A stretch of DNA of 64,000 nucleotides. Origin: Fomitopsis serialis. Lineage: Eukaryota > Basidiomycota > Agaricomycetes > Polyporales > Fomitopsidaceae. The notes beneath the pieces are model-generated. The model was not told the DNA's origin. It saw only the letters and a list, made by a program, of their open reading frames with translations, and searched no databases. Every line of letters starts with the position of its first letter. The stretch's first letter is position 1. The position numbers were made by a program, and so were the translations under genes. Where the stretch lies: the NCBI RefSeq assembly GCF_022376445.1, contig NW_025955176.1, positions 1 to 64,000 of the forward strand, given 5' to 3'. This document shows positions 10,604 through 21,124 of the stretch, piece by piece.

Positions 10604-11632
10604 TCAGGCGGGAGGAGCGGAGGAAGGGGCTGCCGAGTCGGAGGGAGAGTGCGACCCGCGGAGGGGCGGAGAGGCGTGGGCGGACGAGCCGGAAGGGGTA
10701 GAGCGGATATGCTCGAGGACGTAGGAGAGCTGAGTCTCGATGACATCCAGGGCGGCTTGGACGGAGGAGTCGTTTTGAATGTCGTCGAGGCGAGATCGGA
10801 TGAAACCCCGGAAGCCTTCCAGAGCGCGGATCTTCTCGGTGAGGGTGTCCAGTCTACGATCAACGGTGCCGCGGTCGAAGCCAGCCCGGATCTCGAGGCG
10901 TCGCTGGGTGTTAAGGAAGGACTCGTAATTCCGGCGATGCTCGAGGAAGAGGTCGAGGAGTCCGTTGACTTGGATGGCGATGCGAGTGTCTCCCCGGTCT
11001 ATGTCACGGGCGTGACTCTCAAGCATCGCGTTTACGGTGCGGCGGAATTCGATGAACTCGCCCCAAATTCGCTCCTGTTGGCGGATCTGGTGGGCGGAGG
11101 AAGCTTCAAGGCGGGCGAGGCGCTCCTCGACAGAGATGCCGGAGAGGGCGTCGGGGCCGGAAACCTCGGCCGGGGCGGGCGACGGAGGAAAAGGGAGGGG
11201 AATCTCGTCGGGATCGAAGAACGGGCGACGCTCGGCCACGGAAGGGCGGCGAGCGGCGGAAGGAGCAGGGATCGGAGGCCACTCATGGAAGGGATCGAGG
11301 AGGGACGACAGGGAGATGCGGAGTTGGGGGAAAAGGAGGGATTTATGGAGCAGGGTCGGGAATGGGCGATCGGATGGAGGAGGGTGGCAATGAGGAGAGG
11401 CGGATTGATGTCGATAAGGGAGCGAGGCGGGAAACGTGGAGGGGTGAAGGCACTGCAACACCAGCCTCGAGGCTAGGCGGAAGTTAAGATCAGTAGCCAC
11501 GAGGCGAAGGACGCACGAGTGCGGCCTCGAGTTGATCATCGGACAGTGGGGAGAGGACAGCGGTAGGCTGGCCCGGCGAGAAGACGGGGGCAGAGAGGCA
11601 CGATGAATTAAAACAAGAAACAGGCGATACAT
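10604..11632 (-). CDS. antisense coiled-coil frame in gypsy 3' tail
   Basis: A 342-residue minus-strand frame lies between the end of pol and the 3' LTR. After a Ser/Pro/Arg-rich start it has about 170 residues with regular Leu/Ile/Arg heptad-like spacing (RLARLEASSAHQIRQQ, RRLDTLTEKIRALEGF), so a coiled coil is likely, then a Ser/Pro-rich end. It lies next to a larger antisense frame in the same direction. Whether it is translated is unknown; being open in a dead element is suggestive only. No function assigned. Confidence 0.45.
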   Translation of the reverse strand: MYRLFLVLIHRASLPPSSRRASLPLSSPHCPMINSRPHSCVLRLVATDLNFRLASRLVLQCLHPSTFPASLPYRHQSASPHCHPPPSDRPFPTLLHKSLLFPQLRISLSSLLDPFHEWPPIPAPSAARRPSVAERRPFFDPDEIPLPFPPSPAPAEVSGPDALSGISVEERLARLEASSAHQIRQQERIWGEFIEFRRTVNAMLESHARDIDRGDTRIAIQVNGLLDLFLEHRRNYESFLNTQRRLEIRAGFDRGTVDRRLDTLTEKIRALEGFRGFIRSRLDDIQNDSSVQAALDVIETQLSYVLEHIRSTPSGSSAHASPPLRGSHSPSDSAAPSSAPPA

Positions 11633-11681
11633 TGTACAAAGCTAGCGAAGGCGGGGTTTTACACGAACACGAGGAAACTAT

Positions 11682-13808
11682 CTACTGGCCCTCCTCGGAC
11701 TCGAACTCTCGCTCTGGCTGCCCGGGGGGAGCCATCTCTACGTCGTCCTGGAGTTCGTCGCGCTCGCTATCGGGATCGGGATCGATACCGGCATCCAGCA
11801 TGCCAGGGCGCCGGAAGAAGCGGTGGACTTCGCCGGACGATTCAGCCATCCGATTGAGGCGGTCGCGGACGGTGCGCTGAGGAGCGGGGAGGCGCGAGGG
11901 ACCGGCCTCCGGGGATGGGGCGGGCAAGGCGGACGCGGAAGAGGGGCTAATGCGGGGACCGCGGAACGGGAAGTCGTCCCGGATGCTCGCCGGACAATCG
12001 CCAAGGACCGTACCCTTGGGCTCGGTGACCCAGTCATATCGGTCAAGGGCTGAGCGCGGAAGGTCGGGGTGATGCCCGATGTACAGGAACTCGGGGGCAC
12101 CGTCCTCTGAGAATCGGAGGGTGTTAGTGGAACGCGGGACGAGGAAAAGACGGTGGAGCGACGTACTGTAGCTGCTGACGTGGCACTTCTTCTTCTTCGC
12201 GATACAGGCGGCGCAAGCGTGCCCAGGGAGGGCGTCGATTCGGCAGCGGACTCGGCGACGGCGACACTCGGGGCATGGGGTGACAGGCGAGTAGACGTAG
12301 GGACCGTACCGAGGGCGCTCGGCGTTGGAGGTCCTCCCGGGAACTGGCGGTTGTGGGTCCGGGAGAGCGGGGGACGGGAGCGGAACGGACGGAGGAGGGG
12401 CGGGGACCGCGGGCATCTTCAGGCGGACACGACGCGGGATGGGACGGACAGGGCGAGAAGGAGCGGGCGAGGACGGCGGATTGACGGGGGAGTGGATGAA
12501 CCGAGTACCGATGCTACTGGAGAGCGCAGCGATCTCCAGGGCGCGAGGGGACATGGGCTGGTACTCGTCCAAGTCCTCGATGGTGTCGATCGGGGGCGGA
12601 GTCGGAGGTGCGTAGGATACCGCGGTGCCACGAGGAGGACCGGGAGGGGGAGACGGAATGGAGGGCGCTATGGGGGGAGATGGGGACGGGGCGAAGAGGA
12701 GGGGCGCCGACGGTGGTACCGGGATAGGCGCGGGCGAGGCAAGAAGGGGGACGGAGAGCCCACGTTCGCTGAACAGCGGCGAGGAGGCAGGCGGAGGAGC
12801 GGGCGCGGACGAAACGGGAGGAGCGACGGACGCGTCTCGCTCGGTGAACGAGAGCGACGACGCGCGGGCGTAGCGGGCGGCGGCCGACGAGGAGGGGCCC
12901 GGGAAGGAAAAGCCGAACGGACCGGCCACGGAGACGGGTGGCTGGGCATTGGAGCGCCCCCGGGAACAGCCTGCGGCGAGGGGATGGATGGTACACCGAA
13001 CGGAGGGGCCGGAGGGTCGTTGGCGCCAGGTCCGCCCGTCGGGTCGGCGTACTCCAACGGAGACGGTGATCGAGGAGCGTCGAGGGAGGGCACGTCGGGT
13101 TCCGGGACAGGGGACAGATGAGCAGCGGCGTGAGCGACCGGGGACGGACGAGGTGCCGGGGATGCGGACCGGGCGGGCAAGGGAGGAACGCGGGAGGCCG
13201 CGACGACTGCGGGCGACAGCTCGAAAGTCGTCCCAGCCCAGTACCCCGTTGTACCGTACCGGCGCCCGCGTTCCCTGGCGTCCTGCTGGAGAGTCCGGAG
13301 GGAGGTCTGGTACCGGGAGGGCTGATTGGCGAACGCCTCCAACTCCTCCCAGAAAGCGTCCAGGGCCGCTTCCGTCTCGGGGCGCATCCGCGTCTCGAAC
13401 TGCCCCATGACCAAGGCGTAGTCGAGGTGAACGTCGTAGACGGCCTGCGATAGCGCTAAGCCCCGGGGACACATCGAATACGAAGCCGGAAGCACTCACC
13501 CAGGCGTAGCACAATTGGCGGGCCCACATCAGCCAGGCTCCGGCTTGGGCATGGGAAGGGTGGCGCCCCATGGTTGGACGCCGGGCAGCGGCGAGGCTGA
13601 TTCGGGCCTCGAGGGAGACCAGTTCGGAGGAAGCGGCGAGGCGAGTCGGATAGTCCTCGTCGGGGAGCCCAGCGGTGAAGTCCAGGACGGAGGGAGACGG
13701 GGAGGGACGAGACATGGTTGACGTGAAGCGAGATGGGGTGAGGAATGGGATGGGAAGAGGAGGAGGCGCCGAGCAGGACTTATACGCGGGGACGGGAACC
13801 TCAGCCAC
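11682..13808 (-). CDS. antisense Zn2Cys6-type frame in gypsy 3' tail
   Basis: A 708-residue minus-strand frame. The N-terminal 110 residues look like structured protein (HPSHAQAGAWLMWARQL). Around 13490-13450 a second frame carries a conserved-looking continuation (YDVHLDYALVMGQFETRMRP), so this copy has a small indel or an intron there. A long Pro/Ser/Arg-rich middle follows. Near the C-terminal third, at 12183-12275, six cysteines are spaced C-x2-C-x6-C-x9-C-x2-C-x6-C with Arg/Lys-rich loops, the exact spacing of a fungal GAL4-type Zn2Cys6 cluster. That suggests DNA binding. Because it faces pol, it would need its own or an LTR-internal antisense promoter. Confidence 0.55.
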   Translation of the reverse strand: MAEVPVPAYKSCSAPPPLPIPFLTPSRFTSTMSRPSPSPSVLDFTAGLPDEDYPTRLAASSELVSLEARISLAAARRPTMGRHPSHAQAGAWLMWARQLCYAWVSASGFVFDVSPGLSAIAGRLRRSPRLRLGHGAVRDADAPRDGSGPGRFLGGVGGVRQSALPVPDLPPDSPAGRQGTRAPVRYNGVLGWDDFRAVARSRRGLPRSSLARPVRIPGTSSVPGRSRRCSSVPCPGTRRALPRRSSITVSVGVRRPDGRTWRQRPSGPSVRCTIHPLAAGCSRGRSNAQPPVSVAGPFGFSFPGPSSSAAARYARASSLSFTERDASVAPPVSSAPAPPPASSPLFSERGLSVPLLASPAPIPVPPSAPLLFAPSPSPPIAPSIPSPPPGPPRGTAVSYAPPTPPPIDTIEDLDEYQPMSPRALEIAALSSSIGTRFIHSPVNPPSSPAPSRPVRPIPRRVRLKMPAVPAPPPSVPLPSPALPDPQPPVPGRTSNAERPRYGPYVYSPVTPCPECRRRRVRCRIDALPGHACAACIAKKKKCHVSSYSTSLHRLFLVPRSTNTLRFSEDGAPEFLYIGHHPDLPRSALDRYDWVTEPKGTVLGDCPASIRDDFPFRGPRISPSSASALPAPSPEAGPSRLPAPQRTVRDRLNRMAESSGEVHRFFRRPGMLDAGIDPDPDSERDELQDDVEMAPPGQPEREFESEEGQ

Positions 13809-14001
13809 AGTGATCGGAGGAAGATTACCGGATTAAGACGGGATCCCAGCCAATCAACGCGCGGACGGGAGCGCGCAAGAAGCCGGGCGATCGGAGGGAG
13901 ACCTCGATCGTTGATCGCTTATGACATGGGGATAATCCCGCGGCGGTACAGAGGCGCCGAACCGAGGGAAGAGGGGAATCTGACCGGGGACGGTCAGAAA
14001 T

Positions 14002-15075
14002 TTAAAGGTGGGGGTAGATGTGGGGTGGGCCCACATGGGAGCAGCGGCACGACCTCAATACACCGCACGTACAAGTCAAGACGGGAAGGGGCAGCAACCG
14101 GCATAGGGCAACATTGATTGTCGAACAAGCGAACGCAACATCGATTGTCGCACAAGCGAACGCACACGGCGGAAGAGCTAATCGAGCACCCAACCAAATA
14201 CATGCGGAAGGAGGAAGGCTACTGTACATGAACGGCAGGTCCCTCCGCCACCTCATCCTCGACCTCTCCCTCCTCCATGGCCTCGACGTCGGAGGGCGTG
14301 CAAACTGCAGGCGACGCGGTATTCCGGAGTAGCCGTCAGGCACGTACACTCCCTCCGACAAGCGAGCGTGCAAGTCCCGGACGCCGGCCTCAACGGAACC
14401 CAGGCCTCGGGCGAAACGGACGGCTTCAGAACGAGCGTCGCGGTTGGCGGTCCGGCACTCGTCGAGGAGGCCTTGGAAGCGGGTGAGCAGACCATCGAGG
14501 CTGTCGGAGGAGGCGCGGAAGGAAGATAATTGCATGGGCCGTTCCATGTACCGAATCGGAAGAAGCGGGCGACCAACCTCGGCATCGGATTGCTCAGCGG
14601 CGACGCGGTTTGGAGCCCAGGCGATCAACGGGTAGGGCTCGCCGACGTAGCTATGCTGGGACGGGAGAGTCAGGAAGACCTGGTCGAGGTACTCGATAAG
14701 ATCCTGGACGTCCGAGTACCGGCGGACGAGCGGAAGGGATGCGTCGCCGTGGGCAACCGCGCGAGACCGAGAATCGAAGAGCATCCGCTGTGCGGAACGA
14801 AGGCAGGTTGGCGAGACGAGGAGGACGAGGCGGAAGAAGGCACGTACGATTAGCCATCGGGCGCCATGGGCCCAAGCGAGCCACTCAAGGTCGCTATCGG
14901 GGTTCAGACGGGGCTCTACCACACGCTCGTCACGAATGAGGTCGACGAGGCGGTAGAAACGGGTGGTGTAGACGATGGTCGAGGGGTTCGGTGGGATGTC
15001 GGCGGGCATTGAGGACTCACACGATGGTGGACTGGGGACGGATGAGGATGGCAGGGACGGCGGAGGGAGACCCAC
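14002..15075 (-). CDS. antisense frame lying inside the LTR
   Basis: An open minus-strand frame of 357 residues. A plausible inner start at about 15009 gives a protein of about 335 residues, opening MPADIPPNP. It has helix-like segments (FYRLVDLIRDERVVEP, YSDVQDLIEYLDQVFL, DSLDGLLTRFQGLLDE) rather than low complexity. It lies almost wholly in the LTR, so an intact element would carry it twice. The LTR fragment at 24640-25078 keeps about 100 residues of the same frame. Function unknown; it may be fortuitous in GC-rich DNA. Confidence 0.4.
   Translation of the reverse strand: MGLPPPSLPSSSVPSPPSCESSMPADIPPNPSTIVYTTRFYRLVDLIRDERVVEPRLNPDSDLEWLAWAHGARWLIVRAFFRLVLLVSPTCLRSAQRMLFDSRSRAVAHGDASLPLVRRYSDVQDLIEYLDQVFLTLPSQHSYVGEPYPLIAWAPNRVAAEQSDAEVGRPLLPIRYMERPMQLSSFRASSDSLDGLLTRFQGLLDECRTANRDARSEAVRFARGLGSVEAGVRDLHARLSEGVYVPDGYSGIPRRLQFARPPTSRPWRRERSRMRWRRDLPFMYSSLPPSACIWLGARLALPPCAFACATIDVAFACSTINVALCRLLPLPVLTCTCGVLRSCRCSHVGPPHIYPHL
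14004..14018 (+). promoter_or_regulatory. polypurine tract
   Basis: AAAGGTGGGGGTAGA directly precedes the TGTGG start of the right LTR, the expected place for the plus-strand primer. Confidence 0.65.
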
Positions 15076-15573
15076 GGGGGCGGAAGGAGTAGGAACGGAG
15101 GGGAACGGGTGCCAGCGAGGCAGGGACGTGGGAAAGGCGGCGGAAGGGGGCTAGGAGGACGGGGCGGAGGGAAGGAGAGTTAGTTACCTACCACTACCTC
15201 TCAGGACTCAGTATCTAGGTTGCACCGGGCAATCTCAGGCTTCAGGTCCCGTCTCAGGCTCGCGTTTAGGCTAAGGAAGGTCGCAGAAGTTAGGCTCAGG
15301 CTCAGGATCCAGGAGAGCTCAGGTTAGGATCGTCGGAGGGAAGGCTATCGAGTATACCAGGCTCAGGAAAGGCGGTCTTCACTAAAGGACATCGCGGACG
15401 AAGCGTGCGGCGCACCACCCCATCTCCCCTTTTCCCTCCGCGAGGCACCACGAACCTCGCTCGCTTCCTCCGCGAACCGTCAACTTGCACCAACGACCCC
15501 CGCCCATCGTTTTCACCGATACCAAGAATTCCCTTCCGCGTCGTCCACGCACCGGGGACTCGCAATCACCACA
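14019..15573 (+). repeat. 3' LTR, complete (about 1,555 bp)
   Basis: It starts TGTGG and ends CCACA, a short perfect inverted end. The right end matches the end of the left LTR; the left end is supported by a separate reverse-oriented LTR fragment that stops at the same base (25078). The five bases after it are GTGTC; the matching target duplication would lie left of the window. Confidence 0.88.
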
Positions 15574-15671
15574 GTGTCGTGGTACGACGACGCAGTGAGG
15601 GTCATACGTCGGACGGTTTGTTAGCACCGACTAGGTTATCAACGCGTCACTGATGTTCATATATATTACAG

Positions 15672-16395
15672 ATGTCCATATACCACGAATACACTAAATC
15701 GCCCACGTCGTCCGGCGAGTCAACCACTCAGCGCTCTGGCGCGTCGACGTCGCGAGCCTCTGCATCAGGGGCACCCTCTTACTACACCGTTGCGGATGCA
15801 CTCGGCAACGAGGTCGGCGAAATGGAGGCCGATTTCCGTGAAAGAGTCGCACAAACACGCGAGGAGTCTGTAGACGTAATCGTCGAGCGCGAGCTTCAAA
15901 CTTATCTTCACGCCGGATCAGAGCGAGAAGATGTTGATCTTCTCGAATTTTGGCAGGTGAGTGCCTTTCGGAGTGAATTCTGCAGCATAATTGTGATTTT
16001 TTCGTCAGAGAAACCGAACCAAGTACCCGATCCTGTATCGTATGGCCCTCGACTACCTGTCCGCGCAGTCGTCTTCTGTACCGGCGGAACGCGCTTTCTC
16101 GTCTGGTGCGGAGACCGACACGAAGCGTCGCAACCGCACCTCGCCTATCTTGATGGAGGCGCTCCAAATGTCGAAATTCGAGATCAAGCGCAGGGTGGGT
16201 AACGGCGAGGAAGACCCGATCGACTTCACTACTGGTTGGCAGTCAGTGGGGAGCGATTTCCAGGTACTCCCTCGGTTGCAAGACATGCCGAAGCTAGGTG
16301 ATCTTCTGCTCGGCGACTCCGAGCACACTATGGACGCCTTGCTTCGTGGTCTCAACACGCTGGACCCTGCACCTACAAACGAGCCGTCGGGTTGA
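15672..16395 (+). pseudogene. hAT transposase C-terminal exons (5' truncated)
   Basis: Two exons, 15672-15956 and 16009-16395, are joined by a clean 52 bp GTGAGT...CAG intron, giving 223 residues. Across the splice site the text runs EFWQRNRTKYPILYRMA and continues YLSAQSSSVPAERAFSSG, the hAT C-terminal dimerisation region with its invariant Pro and Glu-Arg-Phe-S positions. An AG acceptor directly precedes 15672, so earlier exons are missing. They probably lie left of the gypsy element, which would have inserted into an intron or exon of the hAT gene. Zinc finger and DDE parts are absent in the window. Confidence 0.85.
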
Positions 16396-17159
16396 CCTGC
16401 CGTGCAAGAGCCTGGTGAACCTCACGATCAGTAAGTCCGTGAATGCGGCTTCAAGTTCGGAAACTGACGATGACCGACTTTCTTGCCCAAATGCGTAGCC
16501 GTGTACGATACTCAGGCCTCAGGTGGTGATCTTGGATATGTTGAATGTACATTGTCTCTGGGTGTGCGACCCAGGCTGTTTTGTTACTTCCGTGTTGCGT
16601 CACGGTGTACGATAGTGTAGGATGTCTCAAGAGTTTCTCGATACGCGGTTCTTGTACTGAATACGTCTATGCAATTCACGTCGATTCTGCAAAGTTGCTG
16701 TATATAAGGTCGCCTGAAGTCCTTTCGCAAGCGCCCGACGTTGACGGTGGTGCAGTGTGTCTCATCTCTCGCAAGTAGTATCGCTTGCCGACACCTGATC
16801 TTCATTGGAATCATTACTCCTGTATATCATTAGTACGTCTGTAAGATTCCGTCTCTTATTCTTCGACGCTGATTACAGGAGCGACTTTAATTGACCCGTC
16901 GGCAGCGTCAAACGCGCGACGCGGTCCCTCGGCGCTAAAGTACTGGTAGCGGCTCTTACATCGCACAACCGCCTCCGAGGTTGGTGAGGCCTTCGGGACC
17001 ACAATCTCTATCTGAACAGCGAGGACTAACTGCTTCTATTAGGGTGGAACATTGATTGGAACTCCCCGCTTCACCCTCCGCACACAAGAAGGCCGGTGAA
17101 CGGTAGCGCATAACGTGGTCAAGAAGGGCATTGACGACCAGGTCGTCTGCGGAGGGGAC
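16396..17159. other. no gene recognised
   Basis: About 760 bases after the hAT stop codon. I see no domain, tRNA or clear inverted terminal repeat; it probably includes the remaining hAT 3' end. Confidence 0.5.
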
Positions 17160-20100
17160 GGCGAGTCTCGCCCATTCCCTTCCGGCCGCTTAACTACAAG
17201 CACAATACCCTCGCGCTCGAGATATTCAAGGAGACGTATTCGGTCAAGGGCCGCTTGAACCAGTCGCAACGCAAGGAGCTGGCGCTCATTGAGCAGGCGT
17301 ACGACAACCCGCATGAATGCTTGTCGCGTATCAAGCGTCTGCTGCCCACCCAGTGTGCGTTCAAGGAATCTGGCATCGAGTTCTTCGATACCTACGACAA
17401 ACTCATTCCTTGCTACGACATCGAGCCCGTAGAGAAGATCACGGACGCCTACCTCGACCAGTTCCAGTTCTTCGAGGCCGACAAGCGTGGTCTGTTCCCC
17501 TCCTGGATCAAACCCGCCGACACTGAGCTGCCGCCGCTTCTCGTCTACAAGTGGCGCCAAGGTATCAACAACTTGACCGACATCTGGGAGACGAGCGAAG
17601 GCGAGTGCGACGTGCTCATGGAGACGGTGCTGTCCAAGGTCTACGAGAAGATCGATGTGACGTTGCTCAATGGCTTGTTGTGTCTCATCCTGGACCACGA
17701 CTTGGCGGACTACATTACAGCGAAGAACAACACCGGCTTGACGTACAAGGGTGAGTGTTCCCAGCATATGCGTCATCGAACTGGTAGTGACTTGCACGAT
17801 AGATATGGCGCACACAAACGCCTACGGTCTGATCCGTGGTCTCCAATTCTCAGCCTTCGTCTTCCAGTACTACGGTCGGGTCCTTGATCTGCTCATTCTG
17901 AGTCTTCAACGCGCCAGCGCGATGGCGGGACCACCGCAGATGCCGAACAACTTCCTGCAATACCGCGACTCCGCCACCGAGATGTGTCATCCCATCCGTC
18001 TCTCTCTATTTACGTTACGTCGACTGCATACACATCTTGTTCCACTTCACGGCCGAAGAGTTGCGAGACCTCATCCAACGATATGTCAGTGCATACCCTG
18101 ACCCGACGAACAACAACGTCATCGGGTACAACAACAAGAGGTGTTGGCCTCGAGACTGTCGTATGCGCCTGATCAAGCACGACGTCAACCTCGGCAGAGC
18201 GGTCTTCTGGAATGTCAAGCAGAGTCTGCCCCAATCGCTCACCACAATCGAGTGGGAAGACACTTTCGTCAGCGTGTTCTCTAAGGACAACCCGCAACTC
18301 TTATTCTCGATGTGTGGGTTTGAAGTTCGCATCCTGCCCAAGATCAGGACTATGGATGGCGAACAGTTCTCGCTGAAGGATGCCGTATGGAACCTTACCA
18401 ATGAGCAGACGAAGGAGCGTACTGCCCAGGCGTTCCTGCGCGTATCAGATGAAGGTTTGTCAATCGCTACTTCCCTCAAATTCCTTACTGATGTTGGTTC
18501 ACGACAGGCGTCCAGCAGTTCAACAACCGAATTCGTCAGGTCTTGATGAGCTCGGACTCGACGACGTTCTCCAAGATCGTCAACAAGTGGAACACCGCCC
18601 TCATTGGTCTGATGACGTACTACCGTGAGGCCGTCATCCACACGAACGAGCTGTTGGATTCCCTCGTCAAGGCCGAGAACAAGATCCAGATGCGTGTCAA
18701 GATCGGCTTGAACTCCAAGATGCCATCGCGTTTCCCTCCGGTCATCTTCTATACACCGAAAGAATTGGGTGGTCTCGGCATGTTGTCGATGGGTCACGTT
18801 CTCACCCCACAGAGCGATCTTCGGTGGTCGAAGCAGACAGACGTCGGGGTCACTCACTTCCGTGCCGGTATGTCACACGAGGAGGACCAGCTGATTCCCA
18901 ACCTCTACCGCTATCTCCAGCCTTGGGAAGCAGAGTTCTTGGACTCAGCTCGCGTCTGGTCGGAATACTCCATGAAACGGAAGGAGGCAAACGCCCAGAA
19001 TCGCCGTCTGACGCTCGAGGATCTTGAGGACAGCTGGGATCGCGGTATCCCGCGTATCAACACGCTCTTCCAGAAGGATCGGCATACGCTTGCGTACGAT
19101 CGAGGTTGGCGTGTGCGTACCGACTGGAAACAATACCAGCTGCTCAAGCACAACCCTTTCTGGTGGACGTCTCAGCGCCACGACGGCAAGCTATGGCAGC
19201 TCAACAACTACCGAGTCGATGTCATTGCTGCTCTGGGAGGTGCCGAAGGCATCCTTGAGCATACTCTTTTCAAGGGCACGTACTTTCCGACGTGGGAGGG
19301 ATTGTTCTGGGAGAAGGCGTCTGGGTTCGAGGAGTCAATGCGGTACAAGAAGCTCACGAACGCGCAGAGGTCAGGTCTGAATCAAATCCCGAACCGTCAA
19401 TTCACGCTGTGGTGGAGCCCTACGATCTACCGCGCCAACGTCTACGTCGGTTTCCAGGTCCAACTCGACTTGACGGGCATCTTCATGCATGGTAAGATTC
19501 CGACCCTGAAGATCAGCTTGATCCAGATCTTCCGTGCCCATCTTTGGCAGAAGATTCACGAGAGTGTCGTCATGGACTTGTGCCAAGTGTTCGACCAGGA
19601 GCTCGAGCCGTTGCAGATCGAAACCGTTCAGAAGGAGACTATCCACCCGCGTAAGAGTTACAAGATGAACTCGTCTTGCGCAGACATCCTCCTCTTCTCC
19701 GCCTACTCCCGGCCTTCGCTCGTTACTGATAGCAAGGATGTTCTCGACGGCACGACCAGCAACAAGTACTGGATTGACGTTCAACTTCGTTGGGGAGACT
19801 TCGACACGCACGACATCGAGCGATACACCCGCGCGAAGTTCCTGGATTACATCTCCGACTCTATGAGCATCTATCCCTCGCCAACAGGTGTCATGATCGG
19901 CATGGACCTGGCTTACAACCTTTGGTCGGCGTACGGCAATTGGTTCCTGGGCATGAAGCCGCTCATCCAGCAGGCAATGGCCAAGATCATGAAGGCCAAC
20001 CCGGCGTGCCACGTCTTGCGCGAGCGTATCCGCAAGGGTCTCCAGCTCTACTCGTCCGAGCCGACGGAACCGTATCTCAACAGCCAGAACTACTCAGAGT

Positions 20101-20995
20101 TGTTTTCGAACCAGATCATCTGTAAGTGTGATTTCACATGGATGATTTACAACAGCAGTGTCTCACATTCGCCTTAGGGTTCGTTGACGACACGAACGTA
20201 TACCGTGTGACGATCCACAAGATGTTCGAGGGTAATTTGACGACTAAGCCTATCAGTAAGTCTCACGTTACGTTGGACGAGATTCTTAACTTATTCCTGT
20301 CGTAGACGGCGCAATCTTCATCTTTAACCCTCGCTCTGGTCAGTGTACGTGCAATTTCTGCTACCCATCTACCGCTTCGTCTCCAGCACATCTACATCTC
20401 CAACGACGATGTCCGAGACGATGCTGGGTCGTTCACCTACGTCTTGCCGAAGAACATCCTCCGTGCCTTTGTCACTGCTGCCGACCTGCGCACTCAGGTC
20501 GCTGCGTTCCTGTACGGCGTCTCTCCGCCAGACAACAAGCAGGTCAAGGAGATCAAAGCCGTGGCATGGGTCCCGCAGCGAGGCAATAACAACAGTGTCG
20601 AGTTGCCATCGCAGTTGCCGAAGGACGACTTCTTGCTCAAGGACCTCGAACCGCTCGGATGGATCAAGACTCAGGCTCTCGAGCTGCCGCACTTGTCGCC
20701 AACGGATGTCACCACGCAGGCGAAGTTGATGGCCGAGCATCCTGAATGGGGCTCGTCGTCAATATGCTTGACCAGCGCGTTCACGCCGGGTTCCGTATTG
20801 TTGTCTGCGCATTCGCTCTCAGTCGCAGAGTTTGAGTGGGGCCGGAAGAACGCCAACACGTCGCCCAACCCACAGGTTAGTCGTCATATAATTCATTAGC
20901 CGCAATCCATACTGACTGTACTGCAATACGCAGGGCTTCAACCCGAACATGTCTGAGCGAGTGCAGCTTCTGCTCTCAGACCGTGTATCAGGCAT
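17160..20995 (+). pseudogene. prp8: PRP8 (spliceosome core) relic
   Basis: PRP8 is the U5 snRNP scaffold at the splicing active site. Recognisable text starts mid-protein ([12 protein letters not shown]) and runs through the RT-like, linker and endonuclease-like parts ([74 protein letters not shown] region) to the start of the RNase H-like domain ([14 protein letters not shown]). It then jumps to the Jab1/MPN-like end (GVSPPDNKQVKEI, NPNMSERVQLLLSDR). The N-terminal half, most of RNase H and the last residues are missing. Introns with good splice sites remain (for example near 17751, 18470, 20121, 20257). An extra TCTC at about 17995-18010 breaks the frame. Not functional. Confidence 0.92.
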
Positions 20996-21124
20996 GACGC
21001 TCGTGCCGCCGCTCGACCGGACTCATGCAGTGCGCCTCGCGTCGAGGTGCATGCCCTCCGTGCAGGGGCACCACCAAGCGCAGCCCTGGCAGCAAGGGTG
21101 GAAACTGGCGCCGCCCGAGTCCGC

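Larger units (their letters stand above)
1..15573 (+). mobile_element. Ty3/gypsy LTR retrotransposon, degraded, left end outside window
   Basis: The order is LTR, primer-binding site, gag, protease, RT, RNase H, integrase, a non-coding-strand tail, polypurine tract, LTR. The two LTRs are about 98% identical over the 779 bases visible on the left, so insertion is fairly recent. The coding region is nevertheless dead: gag/protease, RNase H and both ends of integrase lie in different frames, there is an in-frame TGA at 8203-8205, and a 2.9 kb foldback element interrupts RT. The order RT, RNase H, integrase is the Ty3/gypsy arrangement. The missing left part should be about 776 bases of 5' LTR. 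Some frame changes could be sequencing errors, but the foldback insertion and nonsense codon are not. Confidence 0.93.

Noticed and set aside
17160..20995. A functional second PRP8
   Set aside because: Missing N-terminal half and RNase H, frameshift in a CT run, and an out-of-frame junction.
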